Shown here piece after piece: positions 1-7,841 of a DNA stretch of 64,000 nt (position 1 is the first letter of the stretch; each line of letters starts with the position of its first letter). The position numbers and the translations under genes were made by a program. The notes under the pieces were generated by a model. The model ran no database searches. It saw only the letters and a program-made list of their open reading frames with translations, and was not told where the DNA came from. The DNA is from Mucilaginibacter oryzae (GTDB lineage: Bacteria > Bacteroidota > Bacteroidia > Sphingobacteriales > Sphingobacteriaceae), in contig NZ_QGHA01000002.1 in NCBI RefSeq assembly GCF_003148845.1, forward strand, positions 480,974 to 544,973, read 5' to 3'.

Positions 1-237
1 GGCGTCGCCCAAACCGTTTATCTTTATCCAGTGGGTATGATTATCACATTTATCAAGTTGTTTTAAAACAGCTTTAATATCCCGGCCTTCGCAAGTCACC
101 AGCTCGTCTTTGTTATACGAATAAGCCGAAATGATAGGCTTTAGCGCGTCTTCAGCTATTCTTATCATACCAGGTCTGTCGCCAACCTGGCCTGCACGCT
201 TGTGTTTTTTAAAGCGTAAACGCTTTACTCCGTTCAT
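1..237 (-). CDS. corA: CorA-type magnesium/cobalt transporter, N-terminal part only
   Basis: Reading the minus strand from an ATG at 237 gives an open frame of 79 codons that runs off the left edge, so only the start of the protein is present. The visible part is basic at the very N-terminus (MNGVKRLRFKKHKR) and ends in HWIKINGLGD, which matches the conserved W-I-x-h-x-G-L-x-D stretch of the cytoplasmic funnel domain of CorA channels as I recall it. The membrane part and the GMN selectivity motif lie outside. The ATG directly abuts the stop codon of the upstream WbqC-like gene (TAA at 238-240), so the two are probably co-transcribed. A second magnesium transporter, mgtE, lies 10 kb away. Confidence 0.72.
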   Translation of the reverse strand, partial: MNGVKRLRFKKHKRAGQVGDRPGMIRIAEDALKPIISAYSYNKDELVTCEGRDIKAVLKQLDKCDNHTHWIKINGLGDA

Positions 238-849
238 TTACAAATAATTTATGGTTTGTGGGCCCTGGTTAAACAACAGGTCTACAATACTCAGGTTCTT
301 TTTAAAGCCCTGCCTGTCTTCAAACAATTGGAAATAGGGTTTCTGCTGCATTTCGCTTTCTTTTTTTGGATGAATAGTGTGCCGGAAATCATGCAGGTTG
401 GGATATCCGGCTTTGTACTCATCTGTATAGGTGATCTCTGTTTTTATTTTGGTAAGCTTTAGCAGCAGGTTCAAAAGCTCCTGGTTATAATCAAATAAAA
501 ACTCAAATTGTTTTTCATAAAAGGGCGCGAAATCGCTTTCGTAATACTCAAAATAAGCCGAGCGGCGGTAACAGGCCTGCAGGCTTTGCCAATGCAGGCG
601 CTGCCACCTGAAATCGTAACTTATTTTAACATCTTTAACAACGGTATGGTTCTTTGAACCTTTTATAACAGGTACCACCAGGGCCAGTACACCATCCGGC
701 GTAAAAATGTTTGCCCGGTTACGGTAAGTTTGTTTAGGAAAATGCTCTTCTCTTTCTATCAGTATATCAGGCTTGTACGTGTTTAGCTGTACAAAATACT
801 CAACCGGGGGAAGATAAAACATGGGTAACACAGCGCCTTTTTCAATCAT
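238..849 (-). CDS. WbqC-like family protein
   Basis: This is a 203-residue protein when started at the ATG at 849. An upstream TTG at 870 would add seven residues, but family members normally begin just before a hydrophobic stretch like LPMFYLPPVEYF, so 849 is preferred. Features typical of the WbqC family are that stretch and the FPKQTYRNRANI and WQRLHWQSLQACYRRSAYF segments. WbqC-like proteins are linked to polysaccharide or glycolipid biosynthesis but their reaction is not settled. The gene is divergent from the acyltransferase at 885 with only 35 bases between the starts, and its stop abuts the CorA-type start. Family is clear; role is inference. Confidence 0.85.
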   Translation of the reverse strand: MIEKGAVLPMFYLPPVEYFVQLNTYKPDILIEREEHFPKQTYRNRANIFTPDGVLALVVPVIKGSKNHTVVKDVKISYDFRWQRLHWQSLQACYRRSAYFEYYESDFAPFYEKQFEFLFDYNQELLNLLLKLTKIKTEITYTDEYKAGYPNLHDFRHTIHPKKESEMQQKPYFQLFEDRQGFKKNLSIVDLLFNQGPQTINYL

Positions 850-855
850 ATATTT

Positions 856-863
856 TATGTTTG
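856..863 (+). promoter_or_regulatory. Possible -7 box for the acyltransferase-GT2 pair
   Basis: TATGTTTG matches the Bacteroidota -7 consensus TAnnTTTG. It lies 21 bases upstream of the ATG at 885, inside the short divergent spacer and partly within the alternative WbqC start. No TTTG box was seen at the expected -33 distance, so the call rests on one element. Confidence 0.3.
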
Positions 864-884
864 TGTTCAAAATTGGTTAAAATA

Positions 885-1769
885 ATGATAAAAAAGGGTC
901 TTAATAAGTTAGGTATATTAATTTTATACCTGATCTCGCTGCTTCCCTTTTGGTTTTTATACATTTTATCCGACGTTTCGTTCCTGATCATTTACTACGT
1001 GGTGCATTACCGCCGCGACGTGGTGCAGCAAAACCTCCGGAACGCTTTCCCGGAAAAATCAGACCGGGAGCGCCATAATATCGAACGTAAATATTACCGT
1101 TATCTTTCGGATTTGATGGTGGAAACCATTAAAATGATCACCGTATCTGAAAAGCAGATCCGCAAGCGGGTAGTGGCCACCAACTCCGACCTGGTTTTTG
1201 AATATTTTGGTAAAGGCAAAAGTATCATAGCGGTAGCAGGTCATTATTGCAACTGGGAGATGGCGGCGCTTAACTTTAATTTTGTTACCGATAAGCGTTT
1301 TATGATTGTTTATAAGCCGCTCAGCAACCCAACGTTTAATGATTTTTTTATCAAAATCCGCTCGCGTTTCGGGGGGCAGCCGGTGGCCATGAAGCAAACC
1401 TTGCGTAAAATGATCGAGTATCGTAAAGAGCTTACCGTAAGCGTGCTGGTGGGCGATCAAACCCCTGTAATGCATGAGGTGAATTACTTTACCAACTTTT
1501 TAAACCAACCCACCGCGGTTTTTTTGGGCATTGAAAAAATAGCCAAAACAATTGATGCTGCCGTTGTTTTTTACGATATGCGCCGGATAAAACGCGGATA
1601 TTATGAATATACGCTGATCCCGCTAACAGAAACGCCCAAGCAAACAGCCGAATACGAGATAACAGATATGCACGTGCAATATCTGGAAAAGGTGATCAGG
1701 AGAGAGCCGCAATACTGGCTTTGGTCTCACCGGAGATGGAAGTTTAAGCCGGAGGATTTACACAGATGA
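885..1769 (+). CDS. Lysophospholipid/lipid A-type acyltransferase (LpxL/HtrB family)
   Basis: The protein is 294 residues from the ATG at 885 (an in-frame TTG at 861 exists but would add an unlikely leader). A hydrophobic N-terminal segment (about residues 8-40) is followed by the family acceptor helix QQNLRNAFPEKS and the catalytic HX4E motif, H120-YCNW-E125. These inner-membrane enzymes move an acyl chain from acyl-ACP to lipid A precursors or related lipids. Length matches the family. The stop overlaps the start of the GT2 gene (ATGA, 1766-1769), indicating translational coupling and an envelope-lipid or glycolipid role. Which substrate is acylated, lipid A or an ornithine/flexirubin-type lipid, cannot be told from sequence. 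Confidence 0.86.
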   Translation: MIKKGLNKLGILILYLISLLPFWFLYILSDVSFLIIYYVVHYRRDVVQQNLRNAFPEKSDRERHNIERKYYRYLSDLMVETIKMITVSEKQIRKRVVATNSDLVFEYFGKGKSIIAVAGHYCNWEMAALNFNFVTDKRFMIVYKPLSNPTFNDFFIKIRSRFGGQPVAMKQTLRKMIEYRKELTVSVLVGDQTPVMHEVNYFTNFLNQPTAVFLGIEKIAKTIDAAVVFYDMRRIKRGYYEYTLIPLTETPKQTAEYEITDMHVQYLEKVIRREPQYWLWSHRRWKFKPEDLHR

Positions 1770-2803
1770 CCCATACACCCAAAGTTGCTGTAGTTATTTT
1801 AAACTGGAACGGCCTAAAATACCTTAAACAATTTCTTCCCTCGGTTTTAGCCTCTACCTGGCCTAATCTTGATATTGTAATGGGGGATAACGCCTCATCG
1901 GATGATTCGGTTGCTTTTATACGCCAATATTACCCGGGTGTACGTATTATCCAAAACGATAAAAACTATGGTTTTACAGGCGGCTATAATCGTGTGCTGG
2001 CACAGGTGGAGGCCGATTATTACATCCTGCTCAATTCGGATGTGGAGGTTATGCCTGGCTGGATAGAACCCGTTATAGAACTGATGGAAAGCGACAGCAT
2101 GATCGCTGCAGCGGCGCCTAAGATACGTTCGTACGCCCAGAAAGAATATTTTGAACATGCCGGCGCTGCCGGTGGTTTTATTGATAAACATGGTTACCCG
2201 TTTTGCCGCGGCCGTATTTTTTATGAACTGGAAAAAGATCATGGCCAGTACGATGAATCGGGCGAGGTGTTTTGGGCATCCGGAGCTTCATTATTCATTA
2301 AAAAGCACATTTGGGATGAGTCCGGCGGTTTCGACGAAAGCTTTTTTGCTCACATGGAGGAGATCGACCTTTGCTGGCGGCTAAAAAACATGGGTTATAA
2401 AGTAATGTATTGCGCGCAATCCATCATTTATCATGTTGGCGGCGGTACGCTCAATGCCGAAAACCCTTTTAAAACTTACCTCAACTTCAGGAATAACCTT
2501 TTCCTGATCAGGAAAAACATGCCTGCTTTCAGTGCTTTCCGGGTGATTTGTATCCGCTTTATGATGGACCTGATGGCTTTACTGCGCTTTTTAATGGAAG
2601 GCAAACGTAAGGATGCATGGGCCGTGAGCCGCGCGCATCAGGCCTTTGTTTTAAGCCTTTTTAAAAAGGCAAAAGGCAAAAGGTTAAAGGTAAAAGATGG
2701 GGCTGTTCAGAATACAAAAGGTATTTTGAGGGCAAGTATAGTTTGGGCTTTTTTTGTTAAAAAGAAAACCCGTTTTACTGATCTTGATCCGGCGGATTTG
2801 TAG
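1766..2803 (+). CDS. Family 2 glycosyltransferase
   Basis: This 345-residue protein has a GT-A fold. It begins VAVVILNWNG, has the metal/nucleotide region LLNSDVEV (D92 in the DxD-like position) and the acceptor segment FFAHMEEIDLCWR, all typical of rhamnosyl- or galactosyl-type GT2 enzymes. The start overlaps the upstream acyltransferase stop by four bases, so the pair probably builds one glycolipid or lipopolysaccharide part. The C-terminus is odd: residues around 300-315 (KKAKGKRLKVKDG) are encoded by a 26-nt DNA repeat that also occurs inside prmC in another frame. The last 29 bases overlap the convergent MscS gene. Sugar donor and acceptor are unknown. Confidence 0.9.
   Translation: MTHTPKVAVVILNWNGLKYLKQFLPSVLASTWPNLDIVMGDNASSDDSVAFIRQYYPGVRIIQNDKNYGFTGGYNRVLAQVEADYYILLNSDVEVMPGWIEPVIELMESDSMIAAAAPKIRSYAQKEYFEHAGAAGGFIDKHGYPFCRGRIFYELEKDHGQYDESGEVFWASGASLFIKKHIWDESGGFDESFFAHMEEIDLCWRLKNMGYKVMYCAQSIIYHVGGGTLNAENPFKTYLNFRNNLFLIRKNMPAFSAFRVICIRFMMDLMALLRFLMEGKRKDAWAVSRAHQAFVLSLFKKAKGKRLKVKDGAVQNTKGILRASIVWAFFVKKKTRFTDLDPADL
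2672..2697 (+). repeat. 26-nt dispersed repeat, copy 1 (inside GT2 gene)
   Basis: The stretch is A/G-rich with the unit AAAGGCAAAAGG and matches 24 of 26 bases of the minus-strand sequence at 7455-7480 inside prmC. The two copies are read in different frames, so the similarity is at DNA level and not the result of shared protein function. Confidence 0.75.
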
Positions 2804-5321
2804 GATTTGTGGTATCCTGTCTGTCTTCGGTTTTTGTTTCACGCGTTATTGGCGCCTCTATTTTAATTGGCGGCAAATTATCCGGCCAAACAATTTTTAC
2901 GTCCTGCTGGCGGAACGGAATTTCAATGCCTTCGCGTGCAAATACCTCATAAATATCGGCCAGTACCCTGCTTTTCAAACCAACCCAGGTGTTAATATCC
3001 GCCGCCCAAAAAAGGATCCTGAAATCAACCGAACTTTCATTCAGGTTATGTACAAGCACAGATGGCGCCGGTTCGGTCATGATGTCATCATGGCCCTGCA
3101 AAAGGCTAAACAAAATCTCTTTTACCTGTTGAATATTGGAACCATAAGCTACGCCAACAATTAGATCTACACGGCGGTTATTGTTACTGAGTGTCCAGTT
3201 TATTACGTGGTGCGATATCAGGTCGCCGTTGGGTACAATTACTTCGGCCCCGTCTGATGTGGCTATTTTGCTGGCACGGATGCCGATATCCATGATGGTG
3301 CCCGAGCGGCTGTCAACTTCAATAATATCGCCCACCTGGATCGGTTTTTCAAAAGCGAGGATTAGCCCGGACACAAGGTTGTTGACAATGTTTTGCAAAC
3401 CGAAGCCGATACCGATACCAAATGCCGAGATGATGATGGTAATTTTATCGATAGGAACGCCGGAAGCCGCTACAGCCAGGAAGAACCCCAAAGCAATAAC
3501 ACCGATACGGATGAGCAGGGTAGAGGTGCGGTTCTTTTTCTTTGCTACATCCAGATCGTTGGCATGCCTTGCCGATACATCGTACAGGTAGCTGATGATT
3601 TTGGAGGCGATGGACGAGAGCCAGATCACGGTAACGAAAATAATTACGCTTTGAAACGTGAACTGCGTATTAGTACCGCCTATGCTGCGGTTTTTGGTAA
3701 GGAAATCACCCAGGAAATCGAATACGGTATCTTCCACGCTCAGGTTTTGGGTAAGCATTACCAGCCATAGTATCGTTACCAAAACACTTAGTACACTTTT
3801 AAATTTATTTTTTAATAACTTATAATCGATAAATGAGGTAAGGTTATTGCTGTTTTTGCCTGCTTCAAGTTGCAAAAACAAGGCTTCCATCAATATATGT
3901 ACGATATAATACATGGCCAGCGCCAGCCACAAGTGATACGCGCTGGTTACCCCGATAATTTTAGCCAGGCTCACCCTGCCGAATACGTTGCAAAGAAAGG
4001 ATACGGCCTGAAAAAAAATAAAGGCTTTTAAAATCAAGCTACTGTAAGGCAGGTACAGGTCTTTATCGAGATTAACTTTTTGTAAAAAGCTGAAACTTAT
4101 TACCGAAGCCGCTAAAGCTAACAGCAAGATGGTTACCCTGTCAATATTGGTAACCTGGATATACAGATTGCTTAAACTATACAAAAATGTTACTACAAAA
4201 ATAGCGGCCATATACCTGAACATGTTGGCCGGGCAAACCTTTTTGATAAGGTAAAGAATGGCCACCATCAGGATCCCCAAAAAAGTTTCGAGCACAACAA
4301 CCGGCGGATGGTTGTAAAAATTGGGTACTAAAGTAAACGTTATGATAATCGAGGAAACAAAGGGGTGTTTTACCACGTAGTTTGCCTGGCTCAGGATATC
4401 ACCGGAAGATTCATTATCACGGGATATTTTACGGCGGCTGGCACGGATCCAGGCAAAAAAGGCTAATAGCAACACCAAGCCGGACAAGTGGATGATAACG
4501 TCACGGCCAATGAAAAAACTAAACAGTTTAATATTCATATCGCTGGTTGCCTTCGTGGCAGCCCCGAAATCACTTCCTTCGTCGGCTTCCATAGCCCAGA
4601 TGTTGTTGTACTCCTGCGATACCGCACGTTCGCTAAAATCCCTGATCTTTGAATCGATCTGGTCTTTCATATCAAGTATCGAAATATAAACTGCCGAAAC
4701 ACGGTTTTGAAGCAGGCCTATTTTTACCGTTACTTTTTTATTGATGGTGTCCAGGCGATGGTATTTACTGTCGATAGCTATTTTTTGGATAAGATAGGTT
4801 GTTGCCAATGAGCTATCGGCGGGCAGGATCTTTAAGACACTATCTCTTGAAATAGCGTCGAGATCGTTTTGGTTTTGAGTGAGTTTAGTGTTAATATCAG
4901 CCAGTTGCTCCTGCCATATATCCAACTGGTCATCACTACGGGTAAGCACATCCCGGATGGTGTACAGGTACCGGAGGGTGCTCGATTTATCGTTATCTAT
5001 TAATGATTTGATCAGGGTAATTCGTTTTTCGTAGGATGGCAGCGCGGCGCTGATCTCTGCAGTATCCAGCTTTTTGGAAAGGTTTGCCTTGATCTGGTTA
5101 AACTCGGAGGTATAATACTCAACCTTTTGCAACAGGTTATTTACCGAAGTATCTGAACGTTTAAGCGAGCGCATCACCGAATCGCGCGCCAGTATTGCCG
5201 CCCGCAGGGAATCGCGCACGGAATGTGTTTTTTTCTTTTTTGTTTGTGCCGATGCATTTAAACTGAACATCAGTGTAACAAACAATACACTCAACGTAGC
5301 AACTTTTTTTATTTTAGGCAT
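2775..5321 (-). CDS. Large mechanosensitive ion channel of the MscS family (MscK-like layout)
   Basis: The 848-residue protein starts with a signal peptide (LFVTLMFSLNASAQ, cleavage near residue 25), then a helical, charged periplasmic region to about residue 265. Next come many membrane segments from about 275 to 640 and a C-terminal MscS domain. The pore helix region SAFGIGIGFGLQNIVNNL and the following beta domain (FEKPIQVGDIIEVDS, then GTIMDIGIRASKI) are diagnostic. Such channels release solutes on sudden osmotic downshift from the inner membrane. It is much longer than the ~280-residue MscS of E. coli and resembles the MscK/MscM layout. It is convergent with GT2 (29-base overlap), and its upstream neighbour aroQ is 189 bases away. 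Confidence 0.92.
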   Translation of the reverse strand: MPKIKKVATLSVLFVTLMFSLNASAQTKKKKTHSVRDSLRAAILARDSVMRSLKRSDTSVNNLLQKVEYYTSEFNQIKANLSKKLDTAEISAALPSYEKRITLIKSLIDNDKSSTLRYLYTIRDVLTRSDDQLDIWQEQLADINTKLTQNQNDLDAISRDSVLKILPADSSLATTYLIQKIAIDSKYHRLDTINKKVTVKIGLLQNRVSAVYISILDMKDQIDSKIRDFSERAVSQEYNNIWAMEADEGSDFGAATKATSDMNIKLFSFFIGRDVIIHLSGLVLLLAFFAWIRASRRKISRDNESSGDILSQANYVVKHPFVSSIIITFTLVPNFYNHPPVVVLETFLGILMVAILYLIKKVCPANMFRYMAAIFVVTFLYSLSNLYIQVTNIDRVTILLLALAASVISFSFLQKVNLDKDLYLPYSSLILKAFIFFQAVSFLCNVFGRVSLAKIIGVTSAYHLWLALAMYYIVHILMEALFLQLEAGKNSNNLTSFIDYKLLKNKFKSVLSVLVTILWLVMLTQNLSVEDTVFDFLGDFLTKNRSIGGTNTQFTFQSVIIFVTVIWLSSIASKIISYLYDVSARHANDLDVAKKKNRTSTLLIRIGVIALGFFLAVAASGVPIDKITIIISAFGIGIGFGLQNIVNNLVSGLILAFEKPIQVGDIIEVDSRSGTIMDIGIRASKIATSDGAEVIVPNGDLISHHVINWTLSNNNRRVDLIVGVAYGSNIQQVKEILFSLLQGHDDIMTEPAPSVLVHNLNESSVDFRILFWAADINTWVGLKSRVLADIYEVFAREGIEIPFRQQDVKIVWPDNLPPIKIEAPITRETKTEDRQDTTNPTNPPDQDQ

Positions 5322-5510
5322 CTTCGAACAGGTAGTAAACTGAGCAACGGGTTAACAAAAGAAGCGACAAAGCGTTTTGTTTTTTTGATGATTTTAATTG
5401 ATTTTTTTGTTTTCACCGATTATTGATTTTTCTATATCTAACTAACAAGGGTTGGCATTAAAACTAAGTCCTTATCAGTGATAATCAAAAAAATTACTGA
5501 AATCAAAAAA

Positions 5511-5927
5511 CTATAAACTAAAGTGTTCAACAGCCAAACGGTAACTATCCATCCCGAAACCGGCAATAACCCCTTTGCAATTAGCGGCAATCATTGATTT
5601 ATGCCTGAACGCTTCACGTTTGTGTACGTTGGAGATATGTACCTCAATAACCGGCGTATTGATAGCGGCAATAGCATCTGCAATAGCGATAGACGTATGT
5701 GTGTACGCGCCTGCGTTCATCACGATGCCATCATAACTAAAGCCAACTTCGTGTAATTTATTTATAATTTCGCCTTCAATATTACTTTGGTAATAATCGA
5801 TACTGATGTTGGCAAAGCGGGCACGAAGGGTTGCGAGATAGGTTTCAAAACTGGCATCGCCGTAAATTGATTTTTCGCGAACGCCTAAAAGGTTCAAATT
5901 GGGGCCGTTGATAATTTGTATCTTCAT
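5511..5927 (-). CDS. aroQ: Type II 3-dehydroquinate dehydratase
   Basis: The protein is 138 residues, standard for the dodecameric type II enzyme. It converts 3-dehydroquinate to 3-dehydroshikimate in the shikimate pathway, in the cytoplasm. Motifs seen are NGPNLNLLG at the start, the catalytic tyrosine Y22 (KSIYGD) in the flexible loop, NAGAYTHTS for substrate binding, and the catalytic histidine H97 in VIEVHISN. The start is divergent from xerD with 40 bases between them. A -7-like box lies in that spacer. No other aro genes are nearby. Confidence 0.97.
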   Translation of the reverse strand: MKIQIINGPNLNLLGVREKSIYGDASFETYLATLRARFANISIDYYQSNIEGEIINKLHEVGFSYDGIVMNAGAYTHTSIAIADAIAAINTPVIEVHISNVHKREAFRHKSMIAANCKGVIAGFGMDSYRLAVEHFSL

Positions 5928-5952
5928 CAGTTCAAACTTAGTTATAAATCAT

Positions 5953-5960
5953 CAAAAATA
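5953..5960 (-). promoter_or_regulatory. Possible -7 box for aroQ
   Basis: On the minus strand the bases read TATTTTTG, matching TAnnTTTG, 25 bases upstream of the aroQ ATG. A TTG at the complement of 5984-5986 sits about 23 bases further upstream, near the expected -33 position and inside the xerD 5' end. Confidence 0.35.
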
Positions 5961-5967
5961 AATAAAC

Positions 5968-6867
5968 TTGGATTGGCGTTCGGCAATAAAAGGTTTCCAG
6001 GCTTATCTGCGGTTAGAGAAGTCGATGTCTGCCAATTCGGTTGAGGCCTATAGCCGTGATATAGAAAAGCTATACCAGTTTTGCGAATTGGGTGACAATA
6101 AACTCAAACCGGATGCGATTACGCTGACCAACCTGCGTGATTTTATTACCTGGATAGTTGAAATAGGCATGATCCCTTCGTCGCAGGCGCGTATCCTTTC
6201 GGGCACTAAAGCTTTTTTTAAGTATTTGCTGATAGAGAATATCATCAGTAGTGATCCGTCCGAGTTGCTCGAAGCGCCGAGAATCAGGCGCAAGCTGCCC
6301 GATACGTTAAGCTATCACGAAATTAACAAGCTCATTGCCGCTATCGATCTCTCTAAACCGGAAGGCGTACGCGATAAAGCGATATTTGAAACCCTGTACG
6401 GGTCGGGCTTGCGCGTGTCGGAAGCTATAGAACTCAAATTATCCAACCTGTACCTTGATATTGAATTTATAAAAGTAACCGGTAAGGGCAACAAGGAACG
6501 CCTGGTGCCTATTGGCGCCGAAGCAATAAAGGCGCTGAAAATATGGATTGAGCAGGTAAGGGTACATGTCCCTATAAAAAAAGGTGAGGAAGATTTTGTT
6601 TTTTTAAACCGCCGGGGGAGCCGCCTCAGCCGCCAGCTCATTTTCATGAATATTAAAGCCCTCGCCGAAGCCGTTGGGATCCAAAAAAAGATAAGTCCGC
6701 ATACGTTCAGGCATTCCTTTGCAACGCACCTGGTTGAAGGCGGTGCAGACCTGAGGGCGGTGCAGGAAATGTTAGGGCATGAAAGTATTACCACTACCGA
6801 GATTTATACCCATTTGGATAGAGAGTATTTAAAGAGTACGATAAGCCGTTTTCATCCAAGATCGTGA
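5968..6867 (+). CDS. xerD: Tyrosine recombinase XerD
   Basis: This 299-residue protein resolves chromosome dimers at dif together with XerC. Residues 1-90 form the SAM-like core-binding domain and 110-295 the catalytic domain. All catalytic residues are present: R149 (GLRVSEA), K173 (GKGNKER), H245 and R248 (HTFRH), H271 (LGHES) and the nucleophile Y280 (EIYTH). The start is a TTG at 5968. The next ATG (residue 20) would remove the first helix of the core-binding domain, so TTG is preferred. It is not next to an attachment site or mobile genes, so a housekeeping Xer rather than an element integrase is likely. XerC versus XerD naming rests on recalled similarity. Confidence 0.9.
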   Translation: MDWRSAIKGFQAYLRLEKSMSANSVEAYSRDIEKLYQFCELGDNKLKPDAITLTNLRDFITWIVEIGMIPSSQARILSGTKAFFKYLLIENIISSDPSELLEAPRIRRKLPDTLSYHEINKLIAAIDLSKPEGVRDKAIFETLYGSGLRVSEAIELKLSNLYLDIEFIKVTGKGNKERLVPIGAEAIKALKIWIEQVRVHVPIKKGEEDFVFLNRRGSRLSRQLIFMNIKALAEAVGIQKKISPHTFRHSFATHLVEGGADLRAVQEMLGHESITTTEIYTHLDREYLKSTISRFHPRS

Positions 6868-6871
6868 GCAC

Positions 6872-6957
6872 GGCCCCACCCAACCCTCCCCGGCAGGGAG
6901 GGCTTAAAAAAAGTTTTAAAGTCTCCCCTGCCGGGGGAGATTTAGAGGGGGCTGGCC
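6872..6957. repeat. REP-like inverted pair between xerD and prmC
   Basis: Two GC-rich imperfect copies face each other. The plus copy at 6872-6903 has the hairpin CCCTCCC/GGGAGGG (6884-6902). The other copy at 6921-6957 has TCTCCCC/GGGGAGA (6922-6940). Both carry the core CCCCGGCAGGG. They can also pair with each other into one long cruciform, which would serve as a terminator between the two convergent genes. The second copy runs into prmC and encodes its last codons. Confidence 0.75.
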
Positions 6958-7808
6958 TTTATCATCCTATCCCTGCCACTCATATCTCTCCTTAACTCAA
7001 TATCCTTAAACCCTTTATCAGCCAGCAATTGAACAGTTTCTTTGCCCAAGCCTTCATTTATCTCAAAATACAACTGCCCGTCGGCATTTAAATTCTCCAA
7101 AGCAAAATCGGCTACCGCTCTATAAAACAGTAAGGGCTCATCCTCAGGAACAAATAATGCAGTATGCGGCTCAAAATCTGTTACATTACTATGCATCTTC
7201 TTTTTATCCTCGAGGGTAACGTATGGGGGGTTACTAACAATAATGTCGGATTTTGGAATTTCTATTTCGGATTTGATGTTGAGGATATCAGTTTCAATGA
7301 AATTAACTTCAACGTTATTCAACTCAGCGTTGCCTTTGGCTGTTTCCAAAGCACCTGTCGAAATATCGATAGCAGAAACATGGGCTCCGGGCAAGTTTTT
7401 TTTCAGGCTGATAGCAATACAACCGCTACCGGTACCAATATCCAGTATAGACAGCCTTTTGCCTTTAACCTTTTGCCTTTCACCTTCTAAAATCCATTCC
7501 ACCAGTTCCTCCGTTTCGGGGCGTGGTATGAGCACGTAAGGGTTAACTTTAAATGACAGACCGTAAAATTCGGTTACGCCGAAAATATATTGGATGGGCT
7601 TGCCGGTTTTTAGTTCAGCAAGTACGTTTTTCGTCTGTTCAGCCTGTTCTGTGCTTAATACTCTATCAGGGAAGGCTTTGATCGATGCGTTCGACATACC
7701 GGTAATCTCTCCTAAAACAAGCAGCGTAATTGCTTCAATTTCATTGGCATCATATACGCCGTTTATCTGTGCACGGTAATCTTCAAAAACATCCTTAATC
7801 GTCATCAT
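6942..7808 (-). CDS. prmC: Peptide chain release factor glutamine N5-methyltransferase
   Basis: The protein is 288 residues from the ATG at 7808 (a second ATG follows at 7805). The frame is open further upstream to 8042, but that stretch lies over ribD and reads as antisense, so it is excluded. PrmC methylates the glutamine of the GGQ motif of release factors. Seen are an N-terminal helical domain, the SAM-binding motif LDIGTGSGCIAI, and the catalytic IIVSNPPYVT. A stretch KVKGKRL just before the SAM motif is encoded by the 26-nt repeat shared with the GT2 gene. The last codons and stop (6942-6944) lie in the REP-like element. It is divergent from ribD with 33 bases between starts. Confidence 0.95.
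   Translation of the reverse strand: MMTIKDVFEDYRAQINGVYDANEIEAITLLVLGEITGMSNASIKAFPDRVLSTEQAEQTKNVLAELKTGKPIQYIFGVTEFYGLSFKVNPYVLIPRPETEELVEWILEGERQKVKGKRLSILDIGTGSGCIAISLKKNLPGAHVSAIDISTGALETAKGNAELNNVEVNFIETDILNIKSEIEIPKSDIIVSNPPYVTLEDKKKMHSNVTDFEPHTALFVPEDEPLLFYRAVADFALENLNADGQLYFEINEGLGKETVQLLADKGFKDIELRRDMSGRDRMIKASPL
7455..7480 (-). repeat. 26-nt dispersed repeat, copy 2 (inside prmC)
   Basis: On the minus strand the sequence matches 24 of 26 bases of 2672-2697. In prmC it encodes a lysine/arginine-rich bridge between the N-terminal domain and the methyltransferase core, a linker place where an insertion would be tolerated. Confidence 0.75.
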
Positions 7809-7829
7809 GCAACAAAGTAACATAAAAGC

Positions 7830-7837
7830 TACTTTTG
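7830..7837 (+). promoter_or_regulatory. Possible -7 box of ribD, implying a leaderless mRNA
   Basis: TACTTTTG matches TAnnTTTG but ends only four bases before the ribD ATG at 7842. If used, transcription would begin at or next to the A of the start codon. No -33 TTTG box was seen, so this is weak. Confidence 0.25.
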
Positions 7838-7841
7838 CAGC

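Noticed and set aside
1059-1475. Antisense frame opposite the acyltransferase
   Set aside because: Shadow of a well-supported gene with the HX4E motif.
5968-6867. Idea that the tyrosine recombinase belongs to an integrated element
   Set aside because: No att repeats, tRNA, relaxase or phage genes lie nearby, and the neighbours aroQ and prmC are housekeeping genes.
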